Assembly: GCA_903813345.2 (NCBI GenBank)
Contig: CAIIXF020000005.1
Location: forward strand, 30,881,375-30,945,374
Origin: Owenia fusiformis
Lineage: Eukaryota > Annelida > Polychaeta > Sabellida > Oweniidae
Length of the DNA stretch: 64,000 bases
Direction: 5' to 3'
Shown: positions 38,489 to 50,241 of the stretch, piece by piece
Position numbering within the stretch: position 1 is the stretch's first letter
Layout of the letters: each line of letters starts with the position of its first letter
Notes under the pieces: model-generated
Database searches by the model: none
What the model saw: only the letters and a program-made list of their open reading frames with translations
What the model was told of the DNA's origin: nothing
Position numbers and translations under genes: made by a program

Positions 38489-39812
38489 AACCAGAACAAC
38501 AGCAACGCCAAAGCGTAGCGAATCCCATCGAACAGCTATGGATGGCATTTTTACAAACAAAGTATATACCAAAAATGGCAGCCATTTTTCAAAATGGCCG
38601 CCTTCTACCAAAAGTGTCATTAAACCATGTGCCATGCTTATAACAAAATCGCTCCACTACTTTTCAAGTTATAGCAAAAAACGTTAAAATGGCGGCCATT
38701 TTTCAAAATGGCCACCTTCTACCAAAAGTGCCATAAGACAGTGTGCTGTGCTTATAGTATTTACATACCAAAAATAAACAAAATCACTCCACTACTTTTC
38801 AAGTTATAGTAAAATAAAAATGGGGGCCATTTTGCAAAAATGATTGCCTTCTACCAAAACTGTCAATAGAAAGTGTGCCATTCTTACAGTATTCACATAC
38901 CAAATATGAACAAAATCGCTTCACTACTTTTTGAGTTATAGTAAAATATGTTAAAATGGCGGCCATTTTTCAAAATTTTTTTCAAAATGGCCGCCTTCTT
39001 TCAAAAGTGTCATATGACAGTGTGTCAAGCTTATAATATTCGCATACCAAATATGAACAAAATCGCTCCACTACTTTTCGAGTTATAGTAAAATACGTTA
39101 AAATGGCGGCCATTTTGAAAATGGCCGCCTTCTACCAAAAGTGTCATTAGACAGTGTGCCATGCTTATAGTATTCACATACCAAAAATGAACAAAATCGC
39201 TTCACTACTTTTCGATTTATAGTAAAATACGTTAAAATGGTGACCATTTTTCAAAATGGCGGCCATTTTTCAAAATGGCCACCTTCTTCCAAAAGTGTCT
39301 TTAGACAGTGTGCAATGTTTATAGTATTCACATACCAAATATGAACAAAATCGCTCCACTACTTTTCGAGTTAGAGGAAAATTCGTAAAATAATGAGTAA
39401 AGGCCGCCATTTTTCAAGATGGCTGCCATGTGCTTCTTTAATAACTACATTTCATACCTTATTAATGTCCTATATAATTTTTTTACATCTAAAACATATT
39501 GCTATTACAGTTTTACATATTGCACCTAAATTACTGTAAATTTGGCACTAAAATGGCCGCCATTTTGAAATGAGCGGCCATTTTGAAAATCGGCTTTCGA
39601 GCAGAACTTCTACCCCCATAGGGTATATGTGTATAAAATATGAACAAAATCGGGCCAACGGTATTTGAGTTATTGCCCGGACGGACGGACGGACGTACGT
39701 ACGGATGGACGGACGTGCGTACGTATGTACGGACGGACGGACGGACGTACGTACGGACGGACGGAGGCGTTCCCTATATCCCTCCGAACTTCGTTCGATG
39801 GGATAATAATGT
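38489..39812 (+). mobile_element. Family B element, copy 2 (longest)
   Basis: Starts AACAGCAACGCCAAAGCGTAGC with TIR ATCCCATCGAAC (38522-38533), exactly inverse to GTTCGATGGGAT (39793-39804). The core has about six ~135-bp units with AAAATGGCGGCCATTTTTCAAAATGG. A GGAC/GTAC microsatellite (39679-39765) leads into the terminal hairpin ATCCC-TC-CGAAC-TTC-GTTCG-AT-GGGAT (39778-39804). Open frames through the microsatellite are not genes. Confidence 0.82.
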
Positions 39813-40085
39813 TGAAGCTTATAGAGATAATACACATATGTTATAACTACCATTAATCCACCTGATACAAGCATCCCACAGTTACATGCAATGTCTCATA
39901 TAAGTAAGTATTATCTCAAATTGCATGCTAATCTCTAAATTGAATTCCAAGAAATGGGTTGAAAATGACAGAAATAGATCCCCCTGAAATGTTATGCCAT
40001 TCTGATGTCAATAGCATGAATGGAAGTAACTTCTGGGATTTCTAGCTTCAACGAGAATACAAAAATACATATTTTGAAAATTTTA

Positions 40086-41566
40086 TTACCTGTACATCAC
40101 CCTATGCCTGTACATCACCCTATGCCTGTACATCACCCTATGCCTGTGCTTCACCCTATGCCTGTACTTCACCCTATGCCTGTACTTCACCCTATGCCTG
40201 TACATCACCCTATGCCTGTGCTTCACCCTATGCCTGTACTTCACCCTATGCCTGTACATCACCCTATGCCTGTGCTTCACCCTATGCCTGTACTTCACCC
40301 TATGCCTGTACATCACCCTATGCCTGTGCTTCACCCTATGCCTGTACTTCACCCTATGCCTGTACATCATCCTATGCCTGTACATCACCCTATGCCTGTA
40401 CTTCACCCTATGCCTGTACTTCACCCTATGCCTGTACATCACCCTATGCCTGTACTTCACCCTATGCCTGTACATCACCCTATGCCTGTGCTTCACCCTA
40501 TGCCTGTACTTCACCCTATGCCTGTACATCACCCTATGCCTGTGCTTCACCCTATGCCTGTACTTCACCCTATGCCTGTACATCACCCTATGCCTGTGCT
40601 TCACCCTATGCCTGTACTTCACCCTATGCCTGTACATCATCCTATGCCTGTACATCACCCTATGCCTGTACTTCACCCTATGCCTGTACATCACCCTATG
40701 CCTGTGCTTCACCCTATGCCTGTACGTCACCCTATGCCTGTACATCACCCTATGCCTGTACATCACCCTATGCCTGTGCTTCACCCTATGCCTGTACTTC
40801 ACCCTATGCCTGTACTTCACCCTATGCCTGTATATCACCCTATGCCTGTACATCACCCTATGCCTGTGCTTCACCCTATGCCTGTACTTCACCCTATGCC
40901 TGTACATCACCCTATGCCTGTGCTTCACCCTATGCCTGTACTTCAACCTATGCCTGTACATCACCCTATGCCTGTACATCACCCTATGCCTGTACTTCAC
41001 CCTATGCCTGTACTTCACCCTATGCCTGTACTTCACCCTATGCCTGCACTTCACCCTATGCCTGTACATCACCCTATGCCTGTACTTCACCCTATGCCTG
41101 TACGTCACCCTATGCCTGTACATCACCCTATGCCTGTACTTCACCCTATGCCTGTACTTCACCCTATGCCTGTACATCACCCTATGCCTGTACTTCACCC
41201 TATGCCTGTACATCACCCTATGCCTGTACATCACCCTATGCCTGTACTTCACCCTATGCCTGTACATCACCCTATGCCTGTGCTTCACCCTATGCCTGTA
41301 CTTCACCCTATGCCTGTACATCACCCTATGCCTGTACATCACCCTATGCCTGTACATCACCCTATGCCTGTACTTCACCCTATGCCTGTACATCACCCTA
41401 TGCCTGTACGTCACCCTATGCCTGTACTTCACCCTATGCCTGTGCTTCACCCTATGCCTGTACATCACCCTATGCCTGTACATCACCCTATGCCTGTACT
41501 TCAGCCTATGCCTGTACATCACCCTATGCCTGTACTTCACCCTATGCCTGTACTTCACCCTATGCA
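40086..41566. repeat. 18-bp minisatellite, about 82 copies
   Basis: Unit CCTGTACATCACCCTATG. Variation is almost confined to bases 6-8 of the unit (ACAT, ACTT, GCTT, ACGT). A 54-bp higher-order unit (ACAT-GCTT-ACTT) recurs in the first half. Since 18 is a multiple of 3 and the unit lacks stops, both strands are open: plus reads (MPVHHP/MPVLHP)n within 526 codons, minus reads (MYRHRV/KYRHRV)n within 490. No splice, promoter or unique coding flank supports a gene. Confidence 0.9.
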
Positions 41567-41879
41567 GACGGAGCGTGTGGGAAATGTTTGGGTGCGGTAG
41601 AAATGAACTTATGAGTTTAAAGAGTCAGAGGAAATGATACATTACATTCAATCATAAAAGGCATCTACAAAACAGATCATCATCAAGAGTATAATGTACT
41701 TTCCCTACTTCTAAAATCTGATAAAACAACTTGTGCACTGATGTAAGCTAGCTGAGTGCATGGATGAGAAGTTCTTGAATGAAAACTACATGTAAATTTA
41801 ACGACTGTCTGGAAGTATTAGTGTAACAGAAAACAGATGAGAATTCACATTTGCAAAAATAATGGAACTATTAAGGTGG

Positions 41880-42612
41880 CTCATGTGAAAACAAGATCTA
41901 GAGTGAACAGAATCGTACCCTTGAATGAAATACACTTTTCGGGATGGAAAATCCAAAATGGCTGCCTTAACATTGACCCAAAATGCCCAAAAATGTAGAT
42001 AAAATTTATCAAAATGGCTACGAGCCTACCCGGAAAATTGATCACACAAGACAACAGCAAGCGTATTCAGTATTCACATATCAAATATGAACAAAATCTC
42101 TATATTACTTTTTGAGTTATAGTAAAAAACGTGAAATAATACATGTAAAAATTGGTGGCCATTTTTCAAAATGGCTGCCTACTCCCCAAAGTGTCATTAG
42201 ACAGTGTGCCATGCTTATAGTATTCACATACCAAATATGAACAAAATCGCTCCACCACTTTTCAAGTTACAGCAAAAATTGTGAAATAGCGTGTAAAGGA
42301 CACCATTTTTCAAGATTTCTAGCTTCATTAATGTCCTATATAATTTTTTTACATTTAAAAAAAAATGCTCCAACAGTTTTATATATTGTACGGTTGTACC
42401 TAAATTACTGTAGAATCGGCACTAAAATGGCCACCATTTTTAAACGAGTGGCCATTTTGAAAATGGGCTTTTGAGCAGAACTTCTCCCCCATAAGGTATA
42501 TGTGTACAAAATATGAACAAAATCGGGGAAACAGTATTTGAGTTATTGCTTGGACGAATGGACGGCGGCGTTTTCTATATCCCTCCAAACTTTGTTCGAT
42601 GGGATAAATATA
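41880..42612 (+). mobile_element. Chimeric element: family C start joined to family B end
   Basis: The first ~110 bases (ATCGTACCC near 41912, then GGGATGGAAAATCCAAAATGG and the GCCCAAAAA phrase) match the 162-bp unit of family C at 56 kb. From about 42050 the sequence is family B (two core units, then a terminal hairpin TATCCCTCCAAACTTTGTTCGATGGGAT). Confidence 0.6.
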
Positions 42613-43846
42613 GCACACAAGGGTACAATAATAAACAGGAAGCAATGAATTTAATATACTTTGGTTGGAAATAATGACATTACATTTGAGGAAAAATTCA
42701 AAATGGGGGCTTTTCAAGTACATGTAATCCCGAAAGGAAATCAGACCTAGATTTATATAAGCATTCTTGTAATTTCAAAATGGTATCTCCCATTGTCTAT
42801 GTTGATTTTCATACAGGAGATATATTAGGAAGTTGAGTGGGCAAATCCATAGGCTCACAATGCGAGTAAAAAATACCAAGGAAATAACACAGAAATTATC
42901 ACAAACCGTAATTAATAAAACTCAAACTCAAAAATGAACAGCATGCATTCAAATATTGAGGTATGTGCCAGAGTTGTTATTTCACTATCATCAAGAATAT
43001 CTCCTTGTTGAAAGCAAGGTGACCTCCTTAAGTTCATTGGCTGCTATGCCCACATGCTTATTCTACATGATCAGGAAATTAACTTTAATTACATAAAAGC
43101 TCTTCGGTCAATATCATATTACCTTTCCATCAATTTGATATTGTCCCATGGGATAAAACCTGTATTTAGTCCCTTATTCTTCAAAATTACATCATGGAGT
43201 ATTCAAGTACATCTACATGTACATGTTGTAACTTAAATTTTATTAAAAAGTGAATGAAAAGTGTCTAATACTATAAATACAAAGATAAAATGTAAAGGTG
43301 GGCATGACAATGCTTCTAACAATAACTGCATTTTATGATGTGAACCAACATTCGGACAGAGTCATAAATTTTAATGCTGGATTACATCATAAGGCACGAT
43401 CATAATGGACTATTGTTTTCCTCGGATTTCAATATATTAGGAAAGTCCAGGATTGGAAATTCATCATGACATTCATGCAATTAAACATAATATAATTACA
43501 AATATCCTCCTGAAAACATTTCCATAAAAAGCTGTATAAATAAAACTAGCCACATTGCACGATTCAGATATGTTAATGCGCTAACTGTGGCAGGTGGAGT
43601 AACCGAGATGTTAATAAATAGGTTTTATCATTATGAGTCTATTTTTGTCATCATAAAATAAATAATAAACCACCCAGCAGCACAAGACAATGGCAGAATA
43701 GCACTTTTTCAAGGTGCGATAAAAATCATTGAGTTGTTTTTGAACAAAAGAATAAACTTCCTTAAGAAGGACTTTATCAAAACCAGAAAATAATACTGTC
43801 CCAGTCTTATTATTATTAGTTGAATTAAGAAAAAACAGTATAAAGT
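42613..43846. other. AT-rich sequence, no gene seen
   Basis: No element or coding pattern recognised. Confidence 0.45.
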
Positions 43847-43989
43847 CAGTGTTCTCCCAAGGATTTTTCTCAAGTAAGTGCAAACTTCTTGATTTCACAA
43901 TTCCGACCTTTGGTCAGATCTCAGATGGGTGCAAGCCCAATCTCAAGTGGGTGCAGTGCGCACTTGCTTTAATGCTGAGGCGATCACTG
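43847..43989 (+). mobile_element. CAG-type MITE with 5-bp target duplication (family E, copy 2)
   Basis: CAGTGTTCTCCCAAGGAT at the left and ATGCTGAGGCGATCACTG at the right, flanked by AAAGT on both sides (43842-43846, 43990-43994). Length 143 bp; an internal deletion compared with the other copies. Confidence 0.78.
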
Positions 43990-44037
43990 AAAGTAATATC
44001 TTTTGGTGATATTGGTTATTCCATGCATAATTATGCC

Positions 44038-44339
44038 TATTATCCTACACTTAGTGTACTAAATGTATAATAACATTAAAAAATAAATTTGATATTTATG
44101 GGCAAAATGAATATCCGGAGGATATCGTGACGATATACTCCGGGCGGAGGATATCGTGACGATATACTCCGGGCGGAGGATATCGTGACGATATACTCCG
44201 GAAAACCCAATATGCGGAGGATATTGTGACGATATACTCCGTTTGTTGATTTCCCGCCAAATTGACTCTATTTGGCATGAAATTCATTTTGCAATGATAT
44301 TATACATTTAGTACACTCCTTGTAAGTGTAGGATAATAA
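44038..44339. repeat. Foldback element enclosing an array of four hairpins
   Basis: Outer arms 44038-44077 and 44293-44339 (TATTATCCTACACTTAGTGT... and its inverse), and inner arms GCAAAATGAA/TTCATTTTGC (44102-44111, 44283-44292). Within lie four units of GGAGGATATCGTGACGATAT+ACTCC starting at 44117, 44146, 44175 and 44216. Each is a near-perfect hairpin (GGAG, then ATATCGT-G-ACGATAT, then CTCC). The first three are exactly 29 bp apart. Confidence 0.85.
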
Positions 44340-44343
44340 GAAC

Positions 44344-44478
44344 ATCCTATGATTTTTTTCAGAATATCATTTTAATCTACTCGGTGATATTGATATCTGC
44401 ACTCGTTCGCTTCGCTCTCTCGTGCAGATATCAATACCACCTCGTAGATAAAAATGATATTCCTCAAAATCATAGGAT
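44344..44478. repeat. Long hairpin of ~58 bp arms
   Basis: Left arm 44344-44402 and right arm 44422-44478 around a CT-rich 19-base loop. The core TGATATCTGCAC/GTGCAGATATCA is perfect; overall about 85% paired. It abuts the foldback element at 44339. Confidence 0.82.
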
Positions 44479-45419
44479 ATCCTATAATTATCACCCTTGG
44501 TATATCCAGCTAGTGATAATGGATCGGGGAGGTGCGCCAGCATGACTGGGGCAATGCAACAGTTATCAGGGAGTTTAAGCTTGCACTGTTTTTCACAACC
44601 TAAACATGAATGGAAGTTATTTCAGCGATGGACTTGTATGGGCAATTGGTAATACATTAGGTTGGTGTTTCAATTTTAAATGCAAGCTTTTTAAACTCCC
44701 CATTTTTGGAATTGAATAACCCGTAACTTGCTTAATATCAACTTTTTATGTAAATCTTTAACATGTTTGAAAACTTTCCAATTCTTCAATTTTTCATTCC
44801 TTAAATAGCAAGCTCCTTCTATTATATCAACACTTAATTTTTCATATGGAAATGAGTCTCATTGATTACTTCAACTTATACTTTTTATAAACCTTTACGT
44901 CAATATTTCGGAAAGAAGGATCATTTGAAGCAATTATGATAAATGATATTTAAACTTCACCTTAAAGACAGAATTAGATCTTGACGAAATTTCAATTTTA
45001 GAATATTTTGAGCTCATATCATTCCTTGTCATGTCATGTTTTCTAAAAATGCCCAAAAAATGTATACTTAAGGAAAACGTTGAGTAAAACTAAAGATTTT
45101 TACAATAATCCAATAAATTGTTGAATATGAATTCAATTGTTTTTTATATGGTTACCATTTTTATTATTTGTGAGGATTTAAATTTAAGACGATAGTCTCC
45201 ATTTGGAGGCCTATAGTGTAATACCTTTCAGGACGATAGGCTCCTCTTGGCACCATTATTTTTATATCTATATACATCAATGAAATGACAATATCTCCAG
45301 TTCTATTCAGTATTTTTACACCAAATTTTGACAAGTTGTTCTAATATGATAATCCTTACTAAAAATTGTATTTCAGTGATAAAATTCAGGGTATAGGTCC
45401 CAGGTTGAAGGTAATTTGC

Positions 45420-46900
45420 AGTTGTCCCCTAAAAACTGCTCTTAGTTATCCACCACCTGAAGCAAGTTAAAACAAGTTGAAAAAAGACCTTTTTGACCTT
45501 GAAAAGGTCATTGAAGGTCAAATGTCAAATCTAAAGTCAGATAGACTAAGATTTGAACTTCTGAGAACATGTAGATGATTTTGAAAAAAAAATTAGTCAA
45601 TTTGAAGCAAGTTGAAAAAAGACCTTTTTGACCTTGAGAAGGTCATTGAAGGTCAAATCTAAAGTCAGATTTGAACTTCTGAGAACTTGTAAAGTCAAAT
45701 TTGAACTTCTGAAAAGATGTAGATGATTTTGAAAAAAAAAATTGGTCAATTTGAAGCAAGTTGAAAACAGACCTTTTTTGACCTTGAGAAGGTCATTAAA
45801 GGTCAAATGTCAAATCTAAAGTCAGATTTGAATTTCTGAGAACATGTAGATGATTTTGAAAAAAAAAATTAGTCAATTTGAAGCAAGTTGAAAAAATACC
45901 TTTTTGACCTTTTTTGACCTTGAGAAGGTCATTGAAGGTCAAATGTCAAATCTTAAGTCAAATCTAAAGTCATATTTGAATTTCTGAGAACATGTAGATG
46001 ATTTTGAAAAAAAAAATTAGTCAATTTGAAGCAAGTTGAAAAAATACCTTTTTGACCTTTTTTGACATTGAGAAGGTCATTGAAGGTCAAATGTCAAATC
46101 TAAAGTCAGATTTGAATTTCTGAGAACATGTAGATGAATTTGAAAAAAAAATTTAGTCAATTTGAAGCAAGTTGAAAAAAGACCTTTTTGACCTTTTTTG
46201 ACTTTGGGAAGGTCATTGAAGGTCAAATGTCAAATCTTGAGTCAAATCTAAAGTCAGATTTGAATTTCTGAGAACACGTAGATGATTTTGAAAAAATTTT
46301 TTAGTCAATTTGAAGCAAGTTGAAAACAGACCTTTTTGACCTTTTTTGACCTTGAGAAGGTCATTGAAGGTCAAATGTCAAATCTTAAGTCAAATCTTAA
46401 GTCAGATTTGAATTTCTGAGAACATGTAGATGATTTTGAAAAAAAAATTTAGTCAACTTGAAGCAAGTTGAAAACAGACCTTTTTGACCTTTTTTGACCT
46501 TGAGAAGGTCATTGAAGGTCAAATGTCAAATCTAAAGTCAGATTTGAAGGTCAAATGTCAAATCTAAAGTCAGATTTGAATTTCTGAGAACATGTAGATG
46601 ATTTTGAAAAAAAATTTAGTCAATGTGAAGCAAGTTGAAAAAAGACCTTTTTGACCTTGAGAAGGTCATTGAAGGTCAAATGTCAAATCTAAAGTCAGAT
46701 TTGAACTTCTGAGAACATGTAGATGATTTAGAAAAAAATTGAAGTCAGTCTAAACAGTATTTGTTAAGTTATAGGAAGTTGTAAGAAATTGTTACAGACG
46801 CCGGATGTCAGACGCCGGACTCCAACCTCCAACCACCAACCGCCGTCGCAAAAAAACGGAGACCATAACAATATGTCACCACTTTTGGTGGTGACATAAA
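45420..46900 (+). mobile_element. Family D element: ~145-bp tandem array with terminal hairpin
   Basis: About nine units marked by GAAGCAAGTTGAAAA (near 45462, 45603, 45753, 45879, 46028, 46157, 46307, 46457 and 46627). Each contains GACCTT...AAGGTCA and TCAAATCTAAAGTCAGATTTGAA. After the array comes GACGCCGGA(C/T) and a CAACC-rich spacer, then the terminal hairpin TATGTCACCAC-TTTTG-GTGGTGACATA (46872-46898). The left end is not clear. Confidence 0.75.
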
Positions 46901-47559
46901 AATCACTTATTCGCGGCATAATAAATTAATATAAAATTCACCCATTAACAACATAAAGATCCCAGTGAAAGTATAAAATCATACAATGAATCAGAGTAAA
47001 TATCATAAAAAAAATAACAGAAACAAGATTTATATCTTGAAACAGCACAACCTGACCTGGAGATATCAAAAGTCTATTAGAGAGATGGTAAACATCTGTT
47101 ACACAGAAAACCTTCATAATATGATGCATAAGATATATATATATCTTTTATTGACTCTTTAGATGTCATATCATGACATATTAGTCACTAAGGTAGAGCA
47201 GTTCTTCCCATTGTCGAGTTGAAGAACTGGTATCTTTATCCTGGCTAGAACCATAGACAATTCAAGCCAGCCCCAGCCTTTTATCTAGTTAGCAGCACTC
47301 TAGTAATCGCCGGTATATGTCAGCAGTCATAGGTCAAAGAAAAATCACAAGAAGTGCAAGATACTAATACATCACAAGATCCATCCTATTACTTCAGCAA
47401 TGTGAATCATCACACAATGAATCTGACCATTGGTGATACATGTATATAATGTATGTATTAACCATGGCGAGTGGTTATGTAACTCCCTTTGATTGAAGGA
47501 CATATATTATTAAGCGACAATGTATATCATTTCAAGCAAAGGACATGATTATCACACAA

Positions 47560-47708
47560 GGCAATACAAGGCATTACCATCCAAAATGTCACCACCTGCC
47601 ATTTCTTACAGATGCCAAACACCAACAGCCGAGGCTTCACACCAACCACTGAACACCATACACTACAAAGGTTGGAGACCATAACACTTGTGGTTGTGAC
47701 ATATAAAA
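47560..47708 (+). mobile_element. Short family D element in an intron
   Basis: AAGGCATTACCATCCAAAATGTCACCACCTGCC start, CAACACC-rich middle, and a decayed end (GAGACCATAACACTTGTGGTTGTGACAT). ATGTCACCAC at the left and G(T)GGTTGTGACAT at the right are the TIR. Confidence 0.6.
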
Positions 47709-48171
47709 CTTTAAAAACATTGTAAACATAAGGCAATTGTAAAAAAAGAACAAAAATCACTAAAGTGGTGTATCTTCCTTTGATCAAGGGGGTAATCATC
47801 ACAAAAGAATGTAGAGATTCTAAAATAGCGAGACAAGACTTTTCTGTCTCCCTTTGATTAAGAGTCAAAACATACAAGAAGATATGTAGAAAAAACAGAG
47901 AAAACTGGACAAATATAGAATGAAAATAGGTACCAAATTATCTCATACAAGGTTGACTAGATATAATGAAACAAATCCAATAAAATACAAGTTCAAAAAT
48001 GGTGATGCTGAATGAAAAAGATTGTTGATATGTCTCCTTTTGATTTTAAAGTGACATAATAATAAAACAAGAGGGTAATGTAGAATGTACATGTGTAACT
48101 TTGTCTCCTTTAGGCATTACTACACCAAAAGGCAGTAACAGTAACATATAACACGAAATAAACAAACTTAC

Positions 48172-48318
48172 CATATCCCACAGTTGCGACACCAGGATCA
48201 TCTGTATCAATCTTGTATGTGTTGCGCTCAGATAGATACTCCTCAGCCATAGGGTCCCAGCCATCAAACTCATCATTACCCGTATCCGATCTCTGCTCTT
48301 GCGTGGCAGCTTCTTCCT
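48172..48318 (-). CDS. Multi-Tudor protein gene, exon 13 (acidic spacer)
   Basis: A 147-base exon with acceptor ACTTCAG and a consensus GTAAGT donor, phase 1 in and phase 1 out. The product is rich in Glu and Asp and has no cysteine. It includes FDGWDPMAEEYLSERNTYK and then DTDDPGVATVGYG. It joins the end of Tudor domain 2 to the CCCH finger. The intron after it is about 40 kb long, the longest in the gene, and holds the GPCR gene and most of the repeats in this window. Confidence 0.85.
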
Positions 48319-48619
48319 CTGAAGTAAATGCACAACTGAACTATGATCTCAAAAGTGAAAAACGTGAACAGTTGATCTGATATATTGATAGTATGTGTTA
48401 ATTGTTCTTGCTCAACATCATGAAGTGCTTTTGATTTTGAAGATTATGAAATGTTTTGATGGTGTTTATGAACATATGAAAATGTGTACATGTACTATCA
48501 GTTTTTTATAAAAAATAGAAGGTAGAACAAAAATGTGTCGGGTCGAAATCAAGGGGGACATTTGCAATATTGCACTGTATTTGCACTGTATAGCATTTCC
48601 CGAAAGCTCATGGTTAACA

Positions 48620-48733
48620 GCCGGGCCAAAAATTATTTGAAAATCATGCACTTTTTCACCATTTGGAGCTCTTTTCAAGTGATTTTGGGCAAATGTAGTC
48701 AAATGTGAACCCCCTTGGCTTGGCTCAGGCCTG
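48620..48733 (+). mobile_element. Fragment of CAG-type MITE family F
   Basis: Carries AAAATCATGCACTTTTTCACCATT and GTGAACCCCCTTGG and ends GGCTCAGGCCTG. It ends 28 bases downstream of the splice donor of Tudor exon 12. Confidence 0.55.
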
Positions 48734-48760
48734 GTTAAAGTAATGTCTGATGTGCCATAC

Positions 48761-48870
48761 CTTGTTGACAGAATGTTGTAAGACCCCTGCTTGCCAACTC
48801 TTCATTGATCCAGACATCTGTCTCTGCAGTACAGTCACATAGTAACACTTGTAGAGGCTTATCTGGGGAT
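48761..48870 (-). CDS. Multi-Tudor protein gene, exon 12 (end of Tudor domain 2)
   Basis: A 110-base exon with acceptor TTTCTAG and donor GTATGG; the first base completes the AG left by exon 11, and it ends in phase 1. The product (SPDKPLQVLLCDCTAETDVW, then INEELASRGL) is the closing strand and helix of an extended Tudor (SN-like) domain. Just upstream, its first 35 bases together with about 20 bases of intron are repeated in a 54-bp tandem array, so several alternative acceptors exist. The acceptor at 48870 is chosen because it is nearest and gives the expected domain length. Confidence 0.85.
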
Positions 48871-49240
48871 CTAGAAACAAAAATACAATTACATAGCAAC
48901 ACTTGTGAAAGCTTATCTGGGAATCTAGAAACATAGGTACAACAACATAGTAACACTTGTAGAGGCTTATCTGGGGATCTAGAAACATAGGTACAATATC
49001 ATAGCAACATTTGTAGAGGCTTATCTGGGGATCTAGAAACATAGGTACAATAACATAGCAACATTTGTAGAGGCTTATCTGGGAATCTAGGAACAAAATT
49101 ACCTTCAAACAGGAAAATTAGTAGAACTTGTAAATTAGACTTATCTGAGAATCTAGTAAACATTATGTAAATGTGAAGATGTAAATGTGAAGTCACACAG
49201 CAACATTATATACACTTATCTGGGGATCTAAAACCATTTA
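48846..49240 (-). repeat. 54-bp tandem repeat multiplying the exon-12 splice acceptor
   Basis: Seven copies of an intron-end plus exon-start unit can be seen. On the minus strand each has a TCTAG or TTTAG acceptor followed by an AT(C/T)CCCAGATAAG-like exon start. Exon-start equivalents are at 48870, 48924, 48978, 49032, 49086, 49152 and 49227. The first five are exactly 54 bp apart; the last two are diverged. Because 54 is a multiple of 3, acceptors at 48924 and 48978 keep the reading frame open and would add 18 or 36 residues. The copy starting at 49032 meets a TGA. Confidence 0.85.
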
Positions 49241-50026
49241 TCACTTGCATATGGTTATCAAAAGTGACATATGTTCTGTTCAGCTATTGTTTATGTCTAT
49301 GGCTATATATACCTCATGCAATGATACAGAAAGAAATTATAACTTTGTGTTGTGATCTGATGGAAATCTTTCATGTTCCTAAAATTTACCTCAAAGTAAT
49401 AAGACAAACTAATATGGCAAACTAATATTTCTACTGTTACGCTTCAAATTATGTAAAATTGTTGTTTGTTGTATACAGAATGACATGATAAGAAGAAAAC
49501 TTCAGAAGAATTTTAGTTTATTTTCATTTGATTTCGTTTTTGCTTGAGGCATTTTAGCCAATTCAACACCTTCACTTCCTTGGTGTCTCTGTTGTACGAT
49601 ATACATTATATCATGCCAAGACCTAGTGTAGGAGGGAAAATAGGGATGGGGATTTTATTTATATTTTTATGAGAGAAAAATCTGGCATTTTTAGATAATT
49701 GTAGTTGCATTTGGTTTTAGTATTTCATGCTATGATATTCATTACATGTCAATCTGCAAAGTTCTTAGCCAGAATCCAAATTTTGTTGAGGCAAATATAA
49801 ATAGACGAGGAAAAAGACTGCCTTTGAAAATATGTCTATATAAATATAAACTTTTGTAGAGATTTGGTGAGGCGATTGCCTCATGTACAGCTATGGGGAA
49901 TTGGCCATATGCTGTCTTTATATCTGTGATAAAAGGAATGGCAGTTGTGATAGGCAAATCACTAATTAGGTGTGTTAATCTCCAATGTTACATTATGTTT
50001 TTAATAGTGAGAGTAAAAATATGTCA
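49241..50026. other. Intron of the Tudor gene, nothing recognised
   Basis: AT-rich intron 11; no domain-bearing frame or repeat seen. Confidence 0.45.
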
Positions 50027-50031
50027 CATTT

Positions 50032-50236
50032 CAGGACCGTAGCCAGGATTTGCCAAGGGGGGTTCACTTTTTGAAAAATTCCAGGGGGGGGTTCAGTTGT
50101 GACAATTTTGTTCCAAAAATGGCCAAAATCAAAGTCCTCAGAATGGTGAAAAACTGCATGATTTTAAAAGATTTTTTGGCCTGGGGGGGGGGGTTCGCTC
50201 AAACCCATCTAACCCCCCCCCCTGGCTACGGGTCTG
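50032..50236. mobile_element. CAG-type MITE with 5-bp target duplication (family F, complete copy 1)
   Basis: CAGGACCGTAGCCAGG at the left, CCTGGCTACGGGTCTG at the right, flanked by CATTT (50027-50031 and 50237-50241). Internal G8-9 and C9-10 runs also pair. Length 205 bp. Confidence 0.85.
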
Positions 50237-50241
50237 CATTT

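Noticed and set aside
39548-39874. Open frames of RTDGRT/VRPSVRTY type as proteins
   Set aside because: They are translations of the GGAC/GTAC microsatellite and the terminal hairpin of family B.
40086-41566. CRISPR-like array
   Set aside because: The repeats are contiguous with no unique spacers, in animal DNA.
40020-41600. 526- and 490-codon open frames as repeat-protein genes
   Set aside because: They result from an 18-bp unit without stops in tandem; both strands are open, there is no splice or unique coding part.
47527-47877. 116-codon frame on the minus strand as a membrane protein
   Set aside because: It covers a short family D element and intron sequence; no exon borders in phase.
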